Notes: generated from the sequence alone by a model not told the origin. 64,000 nt of DNA from Micromonospora arida (GCF_003857035.1 NZ_QGSY01000137.1:16954-80953); one strand, 5' to 3'. Shown: positions 9,095 to 18,265, counted from the first letter of the stretch. Made by a program: numbers and translations.

Positions 9095-9212
9095 GCCTCC
9101 ATGCTGCCCAGCCCAGCGGGCGTTCGCCACCCCCTCCGGAGTGACCAACGACGCCGCCGCGGGCGGTTAGTGCCGCCCCGTCCTTCCTCGCTGCCCCGCG
9201 TCCCCGTCGCGC

Positions 9213-9281
9213 CGATCTTGCAGTTTCTGTCGCCGAGATGAGTGGGACGTTCCCTATGTCGCGACAGAAACTGCAAGATCG
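9213..9281. repeat. Intergenic palindromic element
   Basis: Two perfect 20-base arms (CGATCTTGCAGTTTCTGTCG at 9213-9232 and its complement at 9262-9281) are separated by 29 bases. It lies between the DUF5703 start and the SseB-like gene end. No T-run follows, so it is not an ordinary terminator. It resembles REP/BIME-like palindromes that I associate with Micromonospora intergenic regions. Confidence 0.85.
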
Positions 9282-9317
9282 CGGAAGAGGGTGCGTCGTC
9301 CCGGTTGGGCAGGGGCG

Positions 9318-10187
9318 TCAGGCTGTGGGGACGTTCGCCGTCAGCAGGGCGGCGAGGGCCGAGGCGGCGAGGGCGACCGCCCGAGGGCTGCCCGGGTCGA
9401 CCGTCAGCCCCCAGGACGAGTCCGGCCAGTCCTCGAACAGGTCGGCGCAGGGCAGCGCGACGAACGGCACCCCGTCCCCGGCGAACGCGGCGAGCGCCCC
9501 CGGCGAGGTGAAGACCGGCAGCAGCGGCGCGCCGGTCGCGTCACCGACCACCATCCACGGGAAGTCGGCGTCCGGCGCCGGTTCCCCGGAGAGGGGAACG
9601 CACACCGTGGCGCCGGCCAGCGCTCCGAGGTAGCCGGGCAGGTCGCGCTGGCCGACGGCGGCGGCGAGCCGCGCAACCACCGCCGGCTCTGCGTCGACGG
9701 GTGTCGCCTCGGCGGGTGCCGCTCCCGTCGGAGCCGCCCCGGCCGGAGCCGCCTCGACCTGGGGCACCTCGACGGGCGCCGGCCGATCGATCGACAGCGC
9801 CGCAGGGCCGGGGCGCGCGGCCGGCGGCACCCCAGGGCCGGGACCGGTGGTCGGTGGCACCGGCTGGCAGGAGAGCGCGCCGGGTTCGTCGGTCAACACC
9901 TCGGCGGCGGTACGGGTCACGAGCACACTGAGCCGCTCCACCTGCTCCGGAGTGCGCGCCGCCTCGTACCACCAGCCCTCGTCGCCGGTCGGGCGGTGCC
10001 AGCCGAGCGCGGCCAGGCGTGCCTCGTCGTGGCCGGGGCAGATCACCCGCACCACCTCGCGGCGCACCAGCAGCCGGATCCCGCGCGGACCGGCGGAGAG
10101 CTCCAGGTCGGTGTCCCGGTCGCAGCGGGAGACGCTGTCCCGCAGCCGAGCGGCGATCTCGGGCCAGGTCGGCGCCGGCGACGTCAC
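9318..10187 (-). CDS. SseB-like domain protein
   Basis: 289 residues in two parts. Residues 1-125 (TWPEIAARLRDSVSRCDRD ... LGWHRPTGDEGWWYEA) form a small domain of the kind found in ESX-associated loci. An Ala/Pro-rich linker follows, then a C-terminal SseB-like domain (VPLSGEPAPDADFPWMVVGD, PVFTSPGALAAF, PFVALPCADLFEDW). The GTG start at 10187 overlaps the stop of the YbaB-like gene (GTGA), so the two are translationally coupled. Their function is unknown; the company of a WXG100-like gene across the promoter region suggests a type VII-secreted effector or its chaperone (inference). Confidence 0.75.
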   Translation of the reverse strand: MTSPAPTWPEIAARLRDSVSRCDRDTDLELSAGPRGIRLLVRREVVRVICPGHDEARLAALGWHRPTGDEGWWYEAARTPEQVERLSVLVTRTAAEVLTDEPGALSCQPVPPTTGPGPGVPPAARPGPAALSIDRPAPVEVPQVEAAPAGAAPTGAAPAEATPVDAEPAVVARLAAAVGQRDLPGYLGALAGATVCVPLSGEPAPDADFPWMVVGDATGAPLLPVFTSPGALAAFAGDGVPFVALPCADLFEDWPDSSWGLTVDPGSPRAVALAASALAALLTANVPTA

Positions 10188-10603
10188 GCCGGTGCGCCCG
10201 GCAGGCGGTCGTCCAGCCGACCGAGCCGGGCCACGGTCTCCTCCAGCCGGCCCAGCGCCGAGAAGTCCCCCGGAGTGCCGAACAGGTCGCCGAGCCCTGC
10301 GCCGAGCGCGACGTCCAACCCCTCGGTGTGCTCGTCGACGTGCCCGGAGGCAACCTCCCGAGCCCGCCGGTACGCGTCGAGCACCAACTCGGCAACCCCC
10401 TCCGTGCCGGCGCGCAGGGCGGCGGGCGCGAGGGTGAGGCCGGTCAGCGCGCCGGTGGCGTCGACGGTCGCCGAGACCAGCCCGCTCTCGTCGACCGCGG
10501 TGCCGGACAGCTCGGCCAGGTCGTCGCGGAGGCCCGCGAACCGGCGTTCGATGTCGGCGATCCGCCCGGCGAGCGCGTCGAACGCGGACGTCGGGTCCGT
10601 CAT
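10184..10603 (-). CDS. YbaB/EbfC-like DNA-binding-fold protein
   Basis: 139 residues. An N-terminal coiled helix (FDALAGRIADIERRFAGLRD) is followed by SATVDATGALTGLTLAPAAL, the typical beta-hairpin of the YbaB/EbfC family, and then a C-terminal helix (EGVAELVLDAYRRAREVA). Canonical YbaB is a nucleoid-associated dimer, but actinobacterial paralogues at ESX-like loci may have another role. ATG 10603 has GGGAGGATT just upstream. It is divergent from the ESX-like gene at 10696, with 92 bases between them, and is the first gene of a two-gene minus-strand unit. Confidence 0.8.
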   Translation of the reverse strand: MTDPTSAFDALAGRIADIERRFAGLRDDLAELSGTAVDESGLVSATVDATGALTGLTLAPAALRAGTEGVAELVLDAYRRAREVASGHVDEHTEGLDVALGAGLGDLFGTPGDFSALGRLEETVARLGRLDDRLPGAPA

Positions 10604-10695
10604 GAGAATCCTCCCCGTGGATTGTGCGACCGGGTGGTGCCCGGCGGCCGGGAGATCGTATCGTCGGTGCGCTCGACTCATGGGGGAGGAACGGC

Positions 10696-11028
10696 ATGCC
10701 GCCGGATATCGATGTCGACGTGCAGGCGGTCCGTCGACTGGAGACAGCCGCCAAGCAGGTCGCCAGCTCGCTGGCCGCGCTGGAGCGGCAGATCGTCTCG
10801 GCCGGCGACGTGCCGTCGGACGCCTTCGGTCACCTGCCGTTCGCCAGCGACATGCTCCGCGACAAGTACGCCGAGCAGGTCACCGGCGGCAAGGAGTTGT
10901 TCGCCGCCGCGAACGCCGCGTTCGGCCGGGTCGCCACGGCGCTGGCCGACACGGTCGAGGCGTACGAGCACAACGAACGGGACCTCGACGCCGGGTTCAA
11001 GGCCATCCAGTCGGGGCTGCCCGGATGA
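10696..11028 (+). CDS. ESX/WXG100-like helical protein
   Basis: 110 residues and almost entirely helical, with a Gly-containing turn region (GDVPSDAFGHLPF) between two long helices (VRRLETAAKQVASSLAALER and FAAANAAFGRVATALADTVE), and the C-terminal EAYEHNERDLDAGF. This size and fold match ESX-1 secretion-associated proteins (type VII secretion targets), although no strict WXG is present. The start follows GGGGGAGGA at 10682-10690. The stop overlaps the next ATG (ATGA at 11025), so the pair should be made together. No type VII ATPase or channel gene is in the window. Confidence 0.8.
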   Translation: MPPDIDVDVQAVRRLETAAKQVASSLAALERQIVSAGDVPSDAFGHLPFASDMLRDKYAEQVTGGKELFAAANAAFGRVATALADTVEAYEHNERDLDAGFKAIQSGLPG

Positions 11029-12086
11029 GCGGCCCGGCCGGCAGCGCCGTCCAACTGTGGAACGGCCTGGACAGCGCGCTCTCCGGGGTGCAGGACGCCG
11101 TCGACAGTGTCTGCCGGACCCTGGCCTGGCCACTGATCCAGCTCGTCGACCTGGTCGACGGCGAGCCGGCCGTGCTGCGCGCGAAGGCCGCCGAGTGGGA
11201 CGCGCTGGCCGCGCAGGTGCGCGACCTGGCCCAGGGCCACCGCGGCACCCGGGAGTCCGCGCAGGCCGGCTGGCGCTCACCGTCCGGTGTGGCGTACGGC
11301 CAGCGGTTGGCCGAGGTGGAGCAGCAGCTCCTCGACGTCGCCGAGCAGTTCGCCGCGACCGCGGAATACCTGCGCAGTGTCGCCGACGGCCTGCAGACCG
11401 TGCACGACGTGCTCGTGGACCTCTGCGTGGAGTTCGTGAACTTCCTCCTGGTGACGCTGGTGACGGCGTTGCTGATGGCGCCGGTGACCATGGGGGCGTC
11501 CTGGGCGGTCGGCGTGGGCGTGACAGTGACCAGGGCCCTGGTCGTGGTCACCCGGATGCTGAAGGTCATCCGGCCGCTGGCGGTGCATCTGCAGAAGGTC
11601 ATCCGCCTGCTCCAGCGGGTCATGCTGTACCTGCGCAAGCTGCAGGCACACCTGGACAAGTTGGTCAAGATGCAGGACAAGCTGCGTACCGGCAAGAAGT
11701 ACGCCGACAAGCGGCACGCCGCCGGCAAGGCCGACAAGTGGTTCCACAAAATTTTCGACCCCACGAAGGGCACCTACAAGCTGGGCAAGTCCGGTTCCCC
11801 GTTCGACATGGGCGTCCTCGACCGGGCCGCCGCGCTGCGGGCGCACGGGGTCGCCGACGGGGCCCGGGTGATCGCCCGGGACTGGGCGACGAACCTGCCG
11901 TGGAACGTGCCGAACTCGGTCGTGCACGGCGTCACCTGGGGGACGGTCGCGTTGACCAGCGGGCTCTCCGTTCCCGGCAGCGAACAGGTCGGCGACCAGA
12001 TCGACCAGGCGGTGCAGGGCGGCGCGGACTGGATCGACCAGAATGTCTTCGGGCAGCCGCCGGCGGGTCAGCCGGCGGGCCGCTAG
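11025..12086 (+). CDS. WXG100-like N-terminus / hydrophobic midsection protein, possible type VII substrate
   Basis: 353 residues. Residues 1-125 are helical with the WXG-like turn QAGWRSPSGVAYGQRL followed by helices with VEQQLLDVAEQFAATAEYLR. Around 130-175 is a long hydrophobic stretch (FLLVTLVTALLMAPVTMGAS) that could span or insert in a membrane. After it comes a basic amphipathic helix region rich in Leu/Lys/His (LKVIRPLAVHLQKVIRLLQR), then a globular C-terminal part (TWGTVALTSGLSVPGSEQ). This layout is that of large ESX effectors with an N-terminal secretion domain, but no known toxin domain is visible. It is translationally coupled to the ESX-like partner at 10696. Confidence 0.75.
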   Translation: MSGPAGSAVQLWNGLDSALSGVQDAVDSVCRTLAWPLIQLVDLVDGEPAVLRAKAAEWDALAAQVRDLAQGHRGTRESAQAGWRSPSGVAYGQRLAEVEQQLLDVAEQFAATAEYLRSVADGLQTVHDVLVDLCVEFVNFLLVTLVTALLMAPVTMGASWAVGVGVTVTRALVVVTRMLKVIRPLAVHLQKVIRLLQRVMLYLRKLQAHLDKLVKMQDKLRTGKKYADKRHAAGKADKWFHKIFDPTKGTYKLGKSGSPFDMGVLDRAAALRAHGVADGARVIARDWATNLPWNVPNSVVHGVTWGTVALTSGLSVPGSEQVGDQIDQAVQGGADWIDQNVFGQPPAGQPAGR

Positions 12087-12098
12087 GAGGAACGCGTG

Positions 12099-13004
12099 AT
12101 GTCAGAGGAGCGAGGCCGGCTCGGTCGGTTCACCGACGCGGTGCTCGGCGGCGCGCGGGCCGCCCGGGACAAGGCCCGCGAGCTGCGCGACGAGTTCCGC
12201 ACCAGCGACGAACCCGAACGTGCTCTCGTCGCGCCACTGCTGCCCGGTCAGGAGTTGCGCTACGTGGGGCTCGGCCCGGTCCGCGCCCCGCAGACCCACA
12301 AGGCCGGTCGGCAGCTCGCCGATGTGATGGCCGACGAGTTTGTCGACTCGCTCGACCCGAAGGTGCTGTTCGGGCTCCTCAACATCGTCAACCCGGTGGT
12401 CTGGGTGGACGCGGTGCTGACGCCGGTCCGGCTGGCCGCGGGCGTGCTGCTGCTGCCCGGTAAGGCCGGTGCCATCGCCGCCGGTGTGCCGGAGGCGGCC
12501 GAACCGGAGCCGACTCCACCACACCAGCGGGTGCAGCGCGATCCCATCCCGCTCACCGAGGAGCAGGAGGCGTTCCGCGCCCTGTTCCGGCTCAGCCTGT
12601 ACCGCCCGCTGGCCGAGCAACTCGCCGAGATCGCCTACCGTCGCCGGTTCGTCTTCAGCGGCGACCTCGCCACCCTCGCCGGCAGCCTGCTGCTCTTCCT
12701 GGAGCGTTACAGCGGCACCCCGCTGGCGGTGACCGACACCCACCTGCACCTGCTGCGGATGGGCCCCCGCCCGGACGCCGACCGGCCCGACCGACGGCAA
12801 CCGCGGGTGCTGTGGAGTGTGCGTCGCGACCGGGTCGCCCGGGTCGACTCGGAGCGCGGCGCGACCGGGCTCGTGCAGCTGACGTCCACGATCGTCTTCG
12901 ACGACGGCTCGTGGATCCGGCTCACCCAGCCCGCGCTCCGCGACGACCAGTCACGCTTCCTGACCGCGATCCACGACCTCCCCGGGCAGCGCCCTCAGCC
13001 GTGA
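12099..13004 (+). CDS. Hypothetical protein with PH-like C-terminus
   Basis: 301 residues. The basic helical N-terminus (GRFTDAVLGGARAARDKARE) precedes a region with LLNIVNPVVWVDAVLTPVRL, a possible membrane-associating helix. The C-terminal 90 residues alternate short strands (PLAVTDTHLHLLRMGP, STIVFDDGSWIRL) in the manner of bacterial PH-like domains; that is an inference from pattern only. It starts 12 bases after the previous stop, with TAGGAGG at 12084-12090, so it belongs to the ESX-like operon. ATG 12099 is preferred to the GTG at 12096 by spacing. Its stop codon lies inside a tandem repeat (12996-13066). Confidence 0.8.
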   Translation: MSEERGRLGRFTDAVLGGARAARDKARELRDEFRTSDEPERALVAPLLPGQELRYVGLGPVRAPQTHKAGRQLADVMADEFVDSLDPKVLFGLLNIVNPVVWVDAVLTPVRLAAGVLLLPGKAGAIAAGVPEAAEPEPTPPHQRVQRDPIPLTEEQEAFRALFRLSLYRPLAEQLAEIAYRRRFVFSGDLATLAGSLLLFLERYSGTPLAVTDTHLHLLRMGPRPDADRPDRRQPRVLWSVRRDRVARVDSERGATGLVQLTSTIVFDDGSWIRLTQPALRDDQSRFLTAIHDLPGQRPQP

Positions 13005-13066
13005 TCCGGCGTGCGGGGCCAGCCGTGATCCGGCGCGTTGGGCCAGCCGGGACCCGGCCGGCTGGT
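12996..13066. repeat. Tandem 24-bp repeat carrying a stop codon
   Basis: Three units of 24, 24 and 23 bases begin CAGCCGTGATCCGG, CAGCCGTGATCCGG and CAGCCGGGACCCGG. The first unit contains the TGA of the gene ending at 13004, and the array ends at the TCA that is the stop of the convergent reductase gene. The same 13-base core CAGCCGTGATCCG recurs in the array at 62167-62283. Confidence 0.8.
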
Positions 13067-14037
13067 CAGCCGTCGCGTTCGGGGTAGCCGACCGGTACCG
13101 CGGAGACGTCGTCCAGCGCGGTGGTGATCTCCTCGGGCAGGGTGATCCGTTCCACTGCGAGCGCGCCGAGGAGTTGCCCGACCGTGCGCGCGCCGAGGAT
13201 CGGCGCGGTCACGCCGGGCCGGTCCCGGATCCACGCCAACGCCACCTCCAAGGGCGACACCCCCAGGCCACCGGCCGCGGTCGCCACCGCCTCCACGATG
13301 CTGGAGCAGCGCGGCTCCAGGTAGGTCGAGACGAACCGCTCGAAGTGCGGCGACGCGGCCCGGGAGTCGGCCGGGCGGCCGTGCCGGTACTTGCCGGTGA
13401 GCACGCCCCGGCCCAGCGGCGACCAGGGCAGCACGCCGAGGCCGAGCGCGTCGCACGCGGGCAGCACCTCCCGCTCCACGCCCCGCTCCAGCAGCGAATA
13501 CTCCACCTGAGAGGCGACCACCGGCGCCCGCCCCGGCCAGGCGGTCTGCCAGGCGGCGGCCCGCGCGGTCTGCCAGCCGGAGAAGTTCGACACCCCGACG
13601 TAGCGGACCTTGCCGCTGGCCACCGCGTGGTCCAGGGCGGCCAGGGTCTCTTCGAGGGGGGTGTCCGGGTCGTACCCGTGCACCTGGAACAGGTCGACGT
13701 GGTCGGTGCCGAGCCGGCGCAGCGACGCGTCCAAGGTGCGCAGCAGGTGCCCCCGGGAGCCGTCCCGACGTCGGCCACTGCCGGGGCGCAACCCGGCCTT
13801 GGTGGCGATCAGCAGGTCCTCACGGGGGACGAGGGAGCCCAGCAGCGAGCCGATCACCGACTCGGCGTCGCCGTCGCCGTACACATCGGCGGTGTCGATC
13901 AGGTTGCCGCCCGCGTCGAGGTAACTCTTCAGCTGAGCGGCCGCATCGTCGGCGTCGGTGTCCCGGCCCCAGGTCATGGTGCCGAGCGCGAGCCGGGAAA
14001 CCGCCAGCCCGCTTCGGCCGAGCGGTCGCTGTTGCAT
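13066..14037 (-). CDS. Aldo/keto reductase family protein
   Basis: 323 residues and full length. The AKR signatures are [20 protein letters not shown] (catalytic Asp/Tyr), the Lys in [24 protein letters not shown] (catalytic His) and [13 protein letters not shown], with a C-terminal NADPH-binding segment around [16 protein letters not shown]. It should reduce an aldehyde or ketone with NADPH in the cytoplasm; the substrate is unknown. The ATG at 14037 gives the normal [19 protein letters not shown] start. The gene stands alone, convergent with the ESX-like operon and divergent from the F420-type oxidoreductase. Confidence 0.92.
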   Translation of the reverse strand: MQQRPLGRSGLAVSRLALGTMTWGRDTDADDAAAQLKSYLDAGGNLIDTADVYGDGDAESVIGSLLGSLVPREDLLIATKAGLRPGSGRRRDGSRGHLLRTLDASLRRLGTDHVDLFQVHGYDPDTPLEETLAALDHAVASGKVRYVGVSNFSGWQTARAAAWQTAWPGRAPVVASQVEYSLLERGVEREVLPACDALGLGVLPWSPLGRGVLTGKYRHGRPADSRAASPHFERFVSTYLEPRCSSIVEAVATAAGGLGVSPLEVALAWIRDRPGVTAPILGARTVGQLLGALAVERITLPEEITTALDDVSAVPVGYPERDG

Positions 14038-14223
14038 GGGTGAACCTTATTTCGAACCTGCCGCCACGGATATCCTCGCTCCCGTATCTCTGCCGGTTCT
14101 GCCGGTTCCGCCGCCCCGGGCTGCCCCGATGGAGGGGGGATCAAAGGGGTCGAGCCGGTGATCGAGTCCGTTATCGGCATTGCGTAACCTGGGGCGACCT
14201 GTGCCACGGATGGGGGAGGACCA

Positions 14224-15276
14224 GTGCGACTCGGGCTCAGTCTCGGATATCAGACGGCGTGGAGCACACCGGCCGACCACCTGGCGCTGGCTCAGGAGGC
14301 GGACCGGCTGGGCTATTCGGTGGTGTGGGCGGCGGAGGCCTACGGCTCCGACTCGCCCAGCATGCTCGCCTGGATGGCCGGCCAGACCGAACGGATCGAC
14401 GTCGGCGCCGCGGTGATGCAGATCCCCGCCCGTACGCCGGCGGCCACCGCCATGACCGCCGCCACCATCGACGCGCTCTCCGGCGGTCGGTTCCGCCTCG
14501 GCCTGGGTGTCTCCGGCCCGCAGGTGTCCGAGGGCTGGCACGGCGTGCGCTTCGCCAAGCCGCTGGCCCGGACCCGCGAGTTCGTCGACATCGTCAAGCT
14601 GGCAATCGCCCGCAAGGAGGTGGCGTACGACGGCGAGCACTACACGCTGCCGCTGCCGGACGGCCCGGGCAAGGCCCTGCGGCTGGGCTTCCACCCACCC
14701 CGCGAGCACATACCGATCTACCTGGCCGCGGTCGGCCCGAAGAACCTGGAGCTGGCCGGCGAGATCGCCGACGGCTGGCTGGCCGTGTTCTACGCCCCGG
14801 AGTTCGCCGAGGAGCAGCTCGCCTCGGTGCGCGCCGGGCGGGCCAAGGTCGGCAAGGAGTTGGCCGGGTTCGACGTGGTGCCGTCGGTGCCCGTGGTGGT
14901 CGGCGACGACGTGGCCTCCTGCGCCGAACTCGTCCGCTGGTACGCCGCGCTCTACGTGGGTGGCATGGGCAGCCGGCAGCAGAACTTCTACAACCAGCTC
15001 GCCACCCGGATGGGCTACGGCGACGCCGCCCGCGAGGTGCAGGACCTGTACCTGGCCAAGCGGCAGCGCGACGCCGCCGCCGCGGTGCCCATGGAGTTCA
15101 TCGACCGCACCTCGCTGCTCGGCCCGAAGGAGCGCATCGCCGAACGGATGCGGGAGTACGCCGCGGCCGGCGTCACGACGCTGTCGGTGACCCTCTTCGT
15201 GGCCGACCGGGACAGCGGTGTGCAGACCCTGCGTACCGTCGCCGAGGCTTTCGACCTCTCGGGAGTCGGCGAGTGA
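14224..15276 (+). CDS. LLM class F420-dependent oxidoreductase
   Basis: 350 residues of the luciferase-like monooxygenase fold: [35 protein letters not shown] (the usual LLM signature) and [20 protein letters not shown]. In actinomycetes this subgroup generally uses the deazaflavin cofactor F420 rather than FMN; that is family knowledge and not visible here. The GTG start at 14224 has GGGGGAGGA just before it. The stop overlaps the GTG of uppP (GTGA), so the two are co-translated, although a functional link between an F420 enzyme and undecaprenyl phosphate recycling is not obvious. Confidence 0.9.
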   Translation: MRLGLSLGYQTAWSTPADHLALAQEADRLGYSVVWAAEAYGSDSPSMLAWMAGQTERIDVGAAVMQIPARTPAATAMTAATIDALSGGRFRLGLGVSGPQVSEGWHGVRFAKPLARTREFVDIVKLAIARKEVAYDGEHYTLPLPDGPGKALRLGFHPPREHIPIYLAAVGPKNLELAGEIADGWLAVFYAPEFAEEQLASVRAGRAKVGKELAGFDVVPSVPVVVGDDVASCAELVRWYAALYVGGMGSRQQNFYNQLATRMGYGDAAREVQDLYLAKRQRDAAAAVPMEFIDRTSLLGPKERIAERMREYAAAGVTTLSVTLFVADRDSGVQTLRTVAEAFDLSGVGE

Positions 15277-16109
15277 CCTGGGTCGAGGCCATCGTCCTGG
15301 GCATCGTCCAGGGACTGACCGAGTTCCTTCCGGTCAGCTCGTCGGGGCATCTGCGGATCACCTCGGCGATCTTCTTCGACCGGGACGCCGGCGCGTCGTT
15401 CACCGCGGTCACCCAGCTCGGCACCGAAGCGGCCGTGCTGATCTACTTCGCGAAGGACATCTGGCGGATCACCCGGACCTGGCTGGTGGGCATCCGGGAC
15501 AAGTCGGTCCGCTCCAGCCTCGACTACCGGATGGGCTGGTACGTGATCGTCGGTTCGATCCCGATCGGGCTGTTCGGTTTCGTGTTCAAGGACCAGATCA
15601 AGACCGCCGGGCGCAACCTGTGGGTGGTGGCGACCACGCTGATCGTGTTCGCGTTCGTGTTGGCGTTCGCGGAGTACTGGGGGCGGCAGACCCGCACCCT
15701 GGAGAACTTCCGGATGAAGGACGGCATCGTGATGGGCTTCGCCCAGGCCATGGCGCTGGTCCCCGGGGTGTCCCGCTCCGGCGGCACGCTCACCGCCGGC
15801 CTGCTGCTCAACCTGACCCGGGAGGCCGCGGCACGGTACTCGTTCCTGCTGGCCATTCCGGCGGTGGTGATGTCCGGTGTGTTCAGCCTCGGGGACGTCT
15901 TCGAACCGTCCGCCCCGGGCACGTCCGTGCCCACCGTGGCCCAGACGATCGTGGCCACCGTCATCGCGTTCGGCATCGGCTACGCGGCCATCGCCTGGCT
16001 GCTGCGCTATGTCGCCCACCACACCCTGTACGTCTTCGTGCTGTACCGGGTCGCGCTGGGCACCCTGGTCCTGGCTCTGCTGATGACCGGCACGATCAGC
16101 GCCACCTGA
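15273..16109 (+). CDS. uppP: Undecaprenyl-diphosphatase (UppP/BacA)
   Basis: 278 residues, an integral membrane protein with about eight hydrophobic segments. The two family motifs are clear: [14 protein letters not shown] (residues 15-27, catalytic Glu and the P-VSSSGH loop) and [16 protein letters not shown] (the Arg/Ser phosphate-binding loop). It removes a phosphate from undecaprenyl diphosphate at the outer face of the membrane to recycle the lipid carrier for peptidoglycan and other polymers; overproduction gives bacitracin resistance in other bacteria. GTG 15273 overlaps the upstream stop. A strong hairpin follows the gene. Confidence 0.95.
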   Translation: MTWVEAIVLGIVQGLTEFLPVSSSGHLRITSAIFFDRDAGASFTAVTQLGTEAAVLIYFAKDIWRITRTWLVGIRDKSVRSSLDYRMGWYVIVGSIPIGLFGFVFKDQIKTAGRNLWVVATTLIVFAFVLAFAEYWGRQTRTLENFRMKDGIVMGFAQAMALVPGVSRSGGTLTAGLLLNLTREAAARYSFLLAIPAVVMSGVFSLGDVFEPSAPGTSVPTVAQTIVATVIAFGIGYAAIAWLLRYVAHHTLYVFVLYRVALGTLVLALLMTGTISAT

Positions 16110-16120
16110 TCCGCCCGCAC

Positions 16121-16154
16121 CGGCCCCCGCCCCTCGCAGAGGGAGCGGGGGCCG
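16121..16154 (+). terminator. Rho-independent-type terminator of uppP
   Basis: A stem of CGGCCCCCGC paired with GCGGGGGCCG, plus CCCTC/GAGGG with one bulged A and a 3-base loop, starts 11 bases after the uppP stop and is followed by TTT. Confidence 0.8.
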
Positions 16155-16287
16155 TTTCGTGTCCGGGTCGGGAGGAGCTGGCCGTTTCCGTTGTCCCGCA
16201 CAATGAGGACTTAGTGGCTCTATTCTCCTGATATCGGGCTGTCTCTCGGGTGGGATCTGTCGGTGGCTCGCGTCGGAGGGGGCGACC

Positions 16288-17745
16288 GTGACTGCCAGCG
16301 CTGGCCCGAAGCCTGGCCGGGGGCGGCCACCGAGACGCAACCTCGTCGCGGTCGTCTCGATCGTCGTGCTCTCCGGTGCGTTCTTCGGCTACGACCAGGG
16401 TGTCATCAGCGGTGCGCTGCGCGACATTCGCCAGACCTTCCACGCGGACACCTTCGCCGTCGAGGTGGCGGCGAGCTGGGTGACCCCCGGAGCGTTGGTG
16501 GGTGCGTTGCTCGGTGGTCACCTCGCGGACCGGATCGGTCGCCGGAAGGCGCTGTGGGTCGCCGCCGCCACGTTCGCGGTGGGCACGATCCTGCAGGCGG
16601 TGGCACCGGTGATCGGGGTCATGTTCGGTGCGCGGTTGATCCTGGGGCTGGGCATCGGGGTGGCCTCGGTCGCCGGGCCGATGTACGCGGCGGAGGCCGC
16701 GCCGGAACGGATCCGCGGCAGTCTCCTGGCGGTCTACCAGTTCTCCACCACGTTCGCCATCTTCATCGGTTACCTGGCGGACGAGTTGTTCGAGGCCGGG
16801 AACTCCTGGCGTTACCTGCTGGTGGCGGCGGCGCTGCTGGGTCTGGCCCTCGCCCTGGTCACCACCGTGATCCCCGACTCGGCTGTCTGGTACTTCGGAC
16901 GGGGGGACCGGCGCCGGGCGGAGGCGTCCCTGCGAGCGACAGTGCCGCAGCGGAAGGTGCCCCAGCGGCTGCACGCCATCGAGGAGAGCCTCTCGGCCGG
17001 CAAGGCGGGTTGGAGGGAGGTGCTGTCGCCACAGTGGCGGCGCCCGTTGGCGCTCGGTGTCGGCATGGCGCTGTTCCAGCAACTGACCGGGATCAACGGG
17101 ATCATCTACTACGCCGACGAGATCTTCTCGTCCGCCGGGTTCCACACCCCGCAGGCGCAACTGGCCGCGACCACCTGGGCCATCGGTGGGGTCGACTCAC
17201 TCTTCACGCTGGTCGCGGTCGCCTTCCTGGATCGGCTCGGTCGCCGGCCGCTGCTGCTGGTCGGGCTGCTGGGCATGGCGGTCTCGCTCGTGGTGGTCAG
17301 CGTCAGTTTCGCCGGGATGGCCCCGGCGGCGCGGACGGCCGGAGCGGCCGGGCACCGTCCCACCGACGCGGGCATCTTCCTGCTGATCGGTGTGGTCATG
17401 TTCGTGGCGTTCTACGCGATGTCGATCGGGCCGACCGCCTGGACCGTGATCAACGAGATCTTCCCGGGCCGCATCCGGGGCCGGTGCGTCGCGATCGCCT
17501 CCGCTACCCACTGGGGGACCGAGTACCTCATCACGCAGTTCTTCCTGAGCATGCTCGACGCTCTGGGGAGATCGGGGGTGTTCGCCCTCTTCGCCGGCAC
17601 CTGTGTGCTCGGCTTCCTGTTCGTCTGGCGGTACCTGCCGGAGACCAAGGGCAAGACCCTGGAACAGATTCAGCGGATGTGGCAGACCGACGCTCGTGCT
17701 CGGCACCCTCACCGTGCCGACGACGAGTCGTCCGGTACTGCGTGA
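16288..17745 (+). CDS. Sugar porter family MFS transporter
   Basis: 485 residues with about twelve membrane segments. Sugar-porter signatures are present: FFGYDQGVISGAL near the N-terminus, LADRIGRRKALW after TM2, QQLTGINGIIYYADEIF at TM7, and the C-terminal PETKGKTLEQIQ. It is expected to be a proton-linked importer of a hexose, pentose or polyol in the cytoplasmic membrane. The usual PESPRWL at the end of the first half is replaced by PDSAVWYFGRGDRRRAEASL. The GTG at 16288 follows GGAGGGGGCGACC. No sugar-metabolism gene is adjacent, so the substrate is open. Confidence 0.9.
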   Translation: MTASAGPKPGRGRPPRRNLVAVVSIVVLSGAFFGYDQGVISGALRDIRQTFHADTFAVEVAASWVTPGALVGALLGGHLADRIGRRKALWVAAATFAVGTILQAVAPVIGVMFGARLILGLGIGVASVAGPMYAAEAAPERIRGSLLAVYQFSTTFAIFIGYLADELFEAGNSWRYLLVAAALLGLALALVTTVIPDSAVWYFGRGDRRRAEASLRATVPQRKVPQRLHAIEESLSAGKAGWREVLSPQWRRPLALGVGMALFQQLTGINGIIYYADEIFSSAGFHTPQAQLAATTWAIGGVDSLFTLVAVAFLDRLGRRPLLLVGLLGMAVSLVVVSVSFAGMAPAARTAGAAGHRPTDAGIFLLIGVVMFVAFYAMSIGPTAWTVINEIFPGRIRGRCVAIASATHWGTEYLITQFFLSMLDALGRSGVFALFAGTCVLGFLFVWRYLPETKGKTLEQIQRMWQTDARARHPHRADDESSGTA

Positions 17746-17918
17746 TTCTCGGCTTCTGACCCGCGACGCAGCGGGCCCGGCGTACCGTTCGCTTGAAGTC
17801 GCCTAAACCGGATCTATTGGACAAAGAACCTCATTCGGGTTGAGCTGAGTGCTCACCCTGTGGCGAGTCCTCCCGGCGGAATGGCGGCTCCCGACCGACA
17901 GTCGCGAAGGACCAGGAC

Positions 17919-18221
17919 GTGCATCTGACACCAAGGGAATTCGACAAGCTGACGATCCTCTCGATGGCGATCGTCGCCAACGCCCGCAAGGCCAGGGGGA
18001 TCAAGCTGAACCACCCCGAGGCCGTCGCGGTGATCTGCGCGGCGGCCCTGGAGGGGGCCCGGGAGGGCAAGACCGTCGAAGAGGTCATGAACGAGGCCCG
18101 CAGCACCCTCAGCGCCGACGACGTGATGCCGGGCGTGCCGGACATGCTGCCCATGATCCAGGTCGAGGCGGTCTTCACCGACGGCTCACGGCTGGTCACC
18201 GTGCACTCACCGATTCGATAG
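17919..18221 (+). CDS. ureA: Urease subunit gamma
   Basis: 100 residues, the normal length of a free-standing UreA ([20 protein letters not shown] ... [18 protein letters not shown]). It is the smallest structural subunit of the nickel urease (alpha-beta-gamma)3 complex that splits urea into ammonia and carbamate. The GTG at 17919 fits the family start ([11 protein letters not shown]). It is the first gene of an operon running to 26160. The 173 bases upstream contain a weak promoter candidate (TTGAAG at 17793, TATTGG at 17815); I found no clean GlnR box. Confidence 0.96.
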   Translation: MHLTPREFDKLTILSMAIVANARKARGIKLNHPEAVAVICAAALEGAREGKTVEEVMNEARSTLSADDVMPGVPDMLPMIQVEAVFTDGSRLVTVHSPIR

Positions 18222-18265
18222 GCGCAGCCAGCCCAGAGGCGATCTCCAGGAAGGTGGAGCAGGAA

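Noticed and set aside
10019..12463. An 814-codon frame across the ESX-like genes
   Set aside because: It crosses divergent genes and ribosome sites and is Arg/Pro-rich as expected for an off-frame in GC-rich DNA.
17746..17918. GlnR-binding site before ureA
   Set aside because: The expected gTnAC-N6-GaAAC pairs could not be placed cleanly; a motif scan would be decisive.
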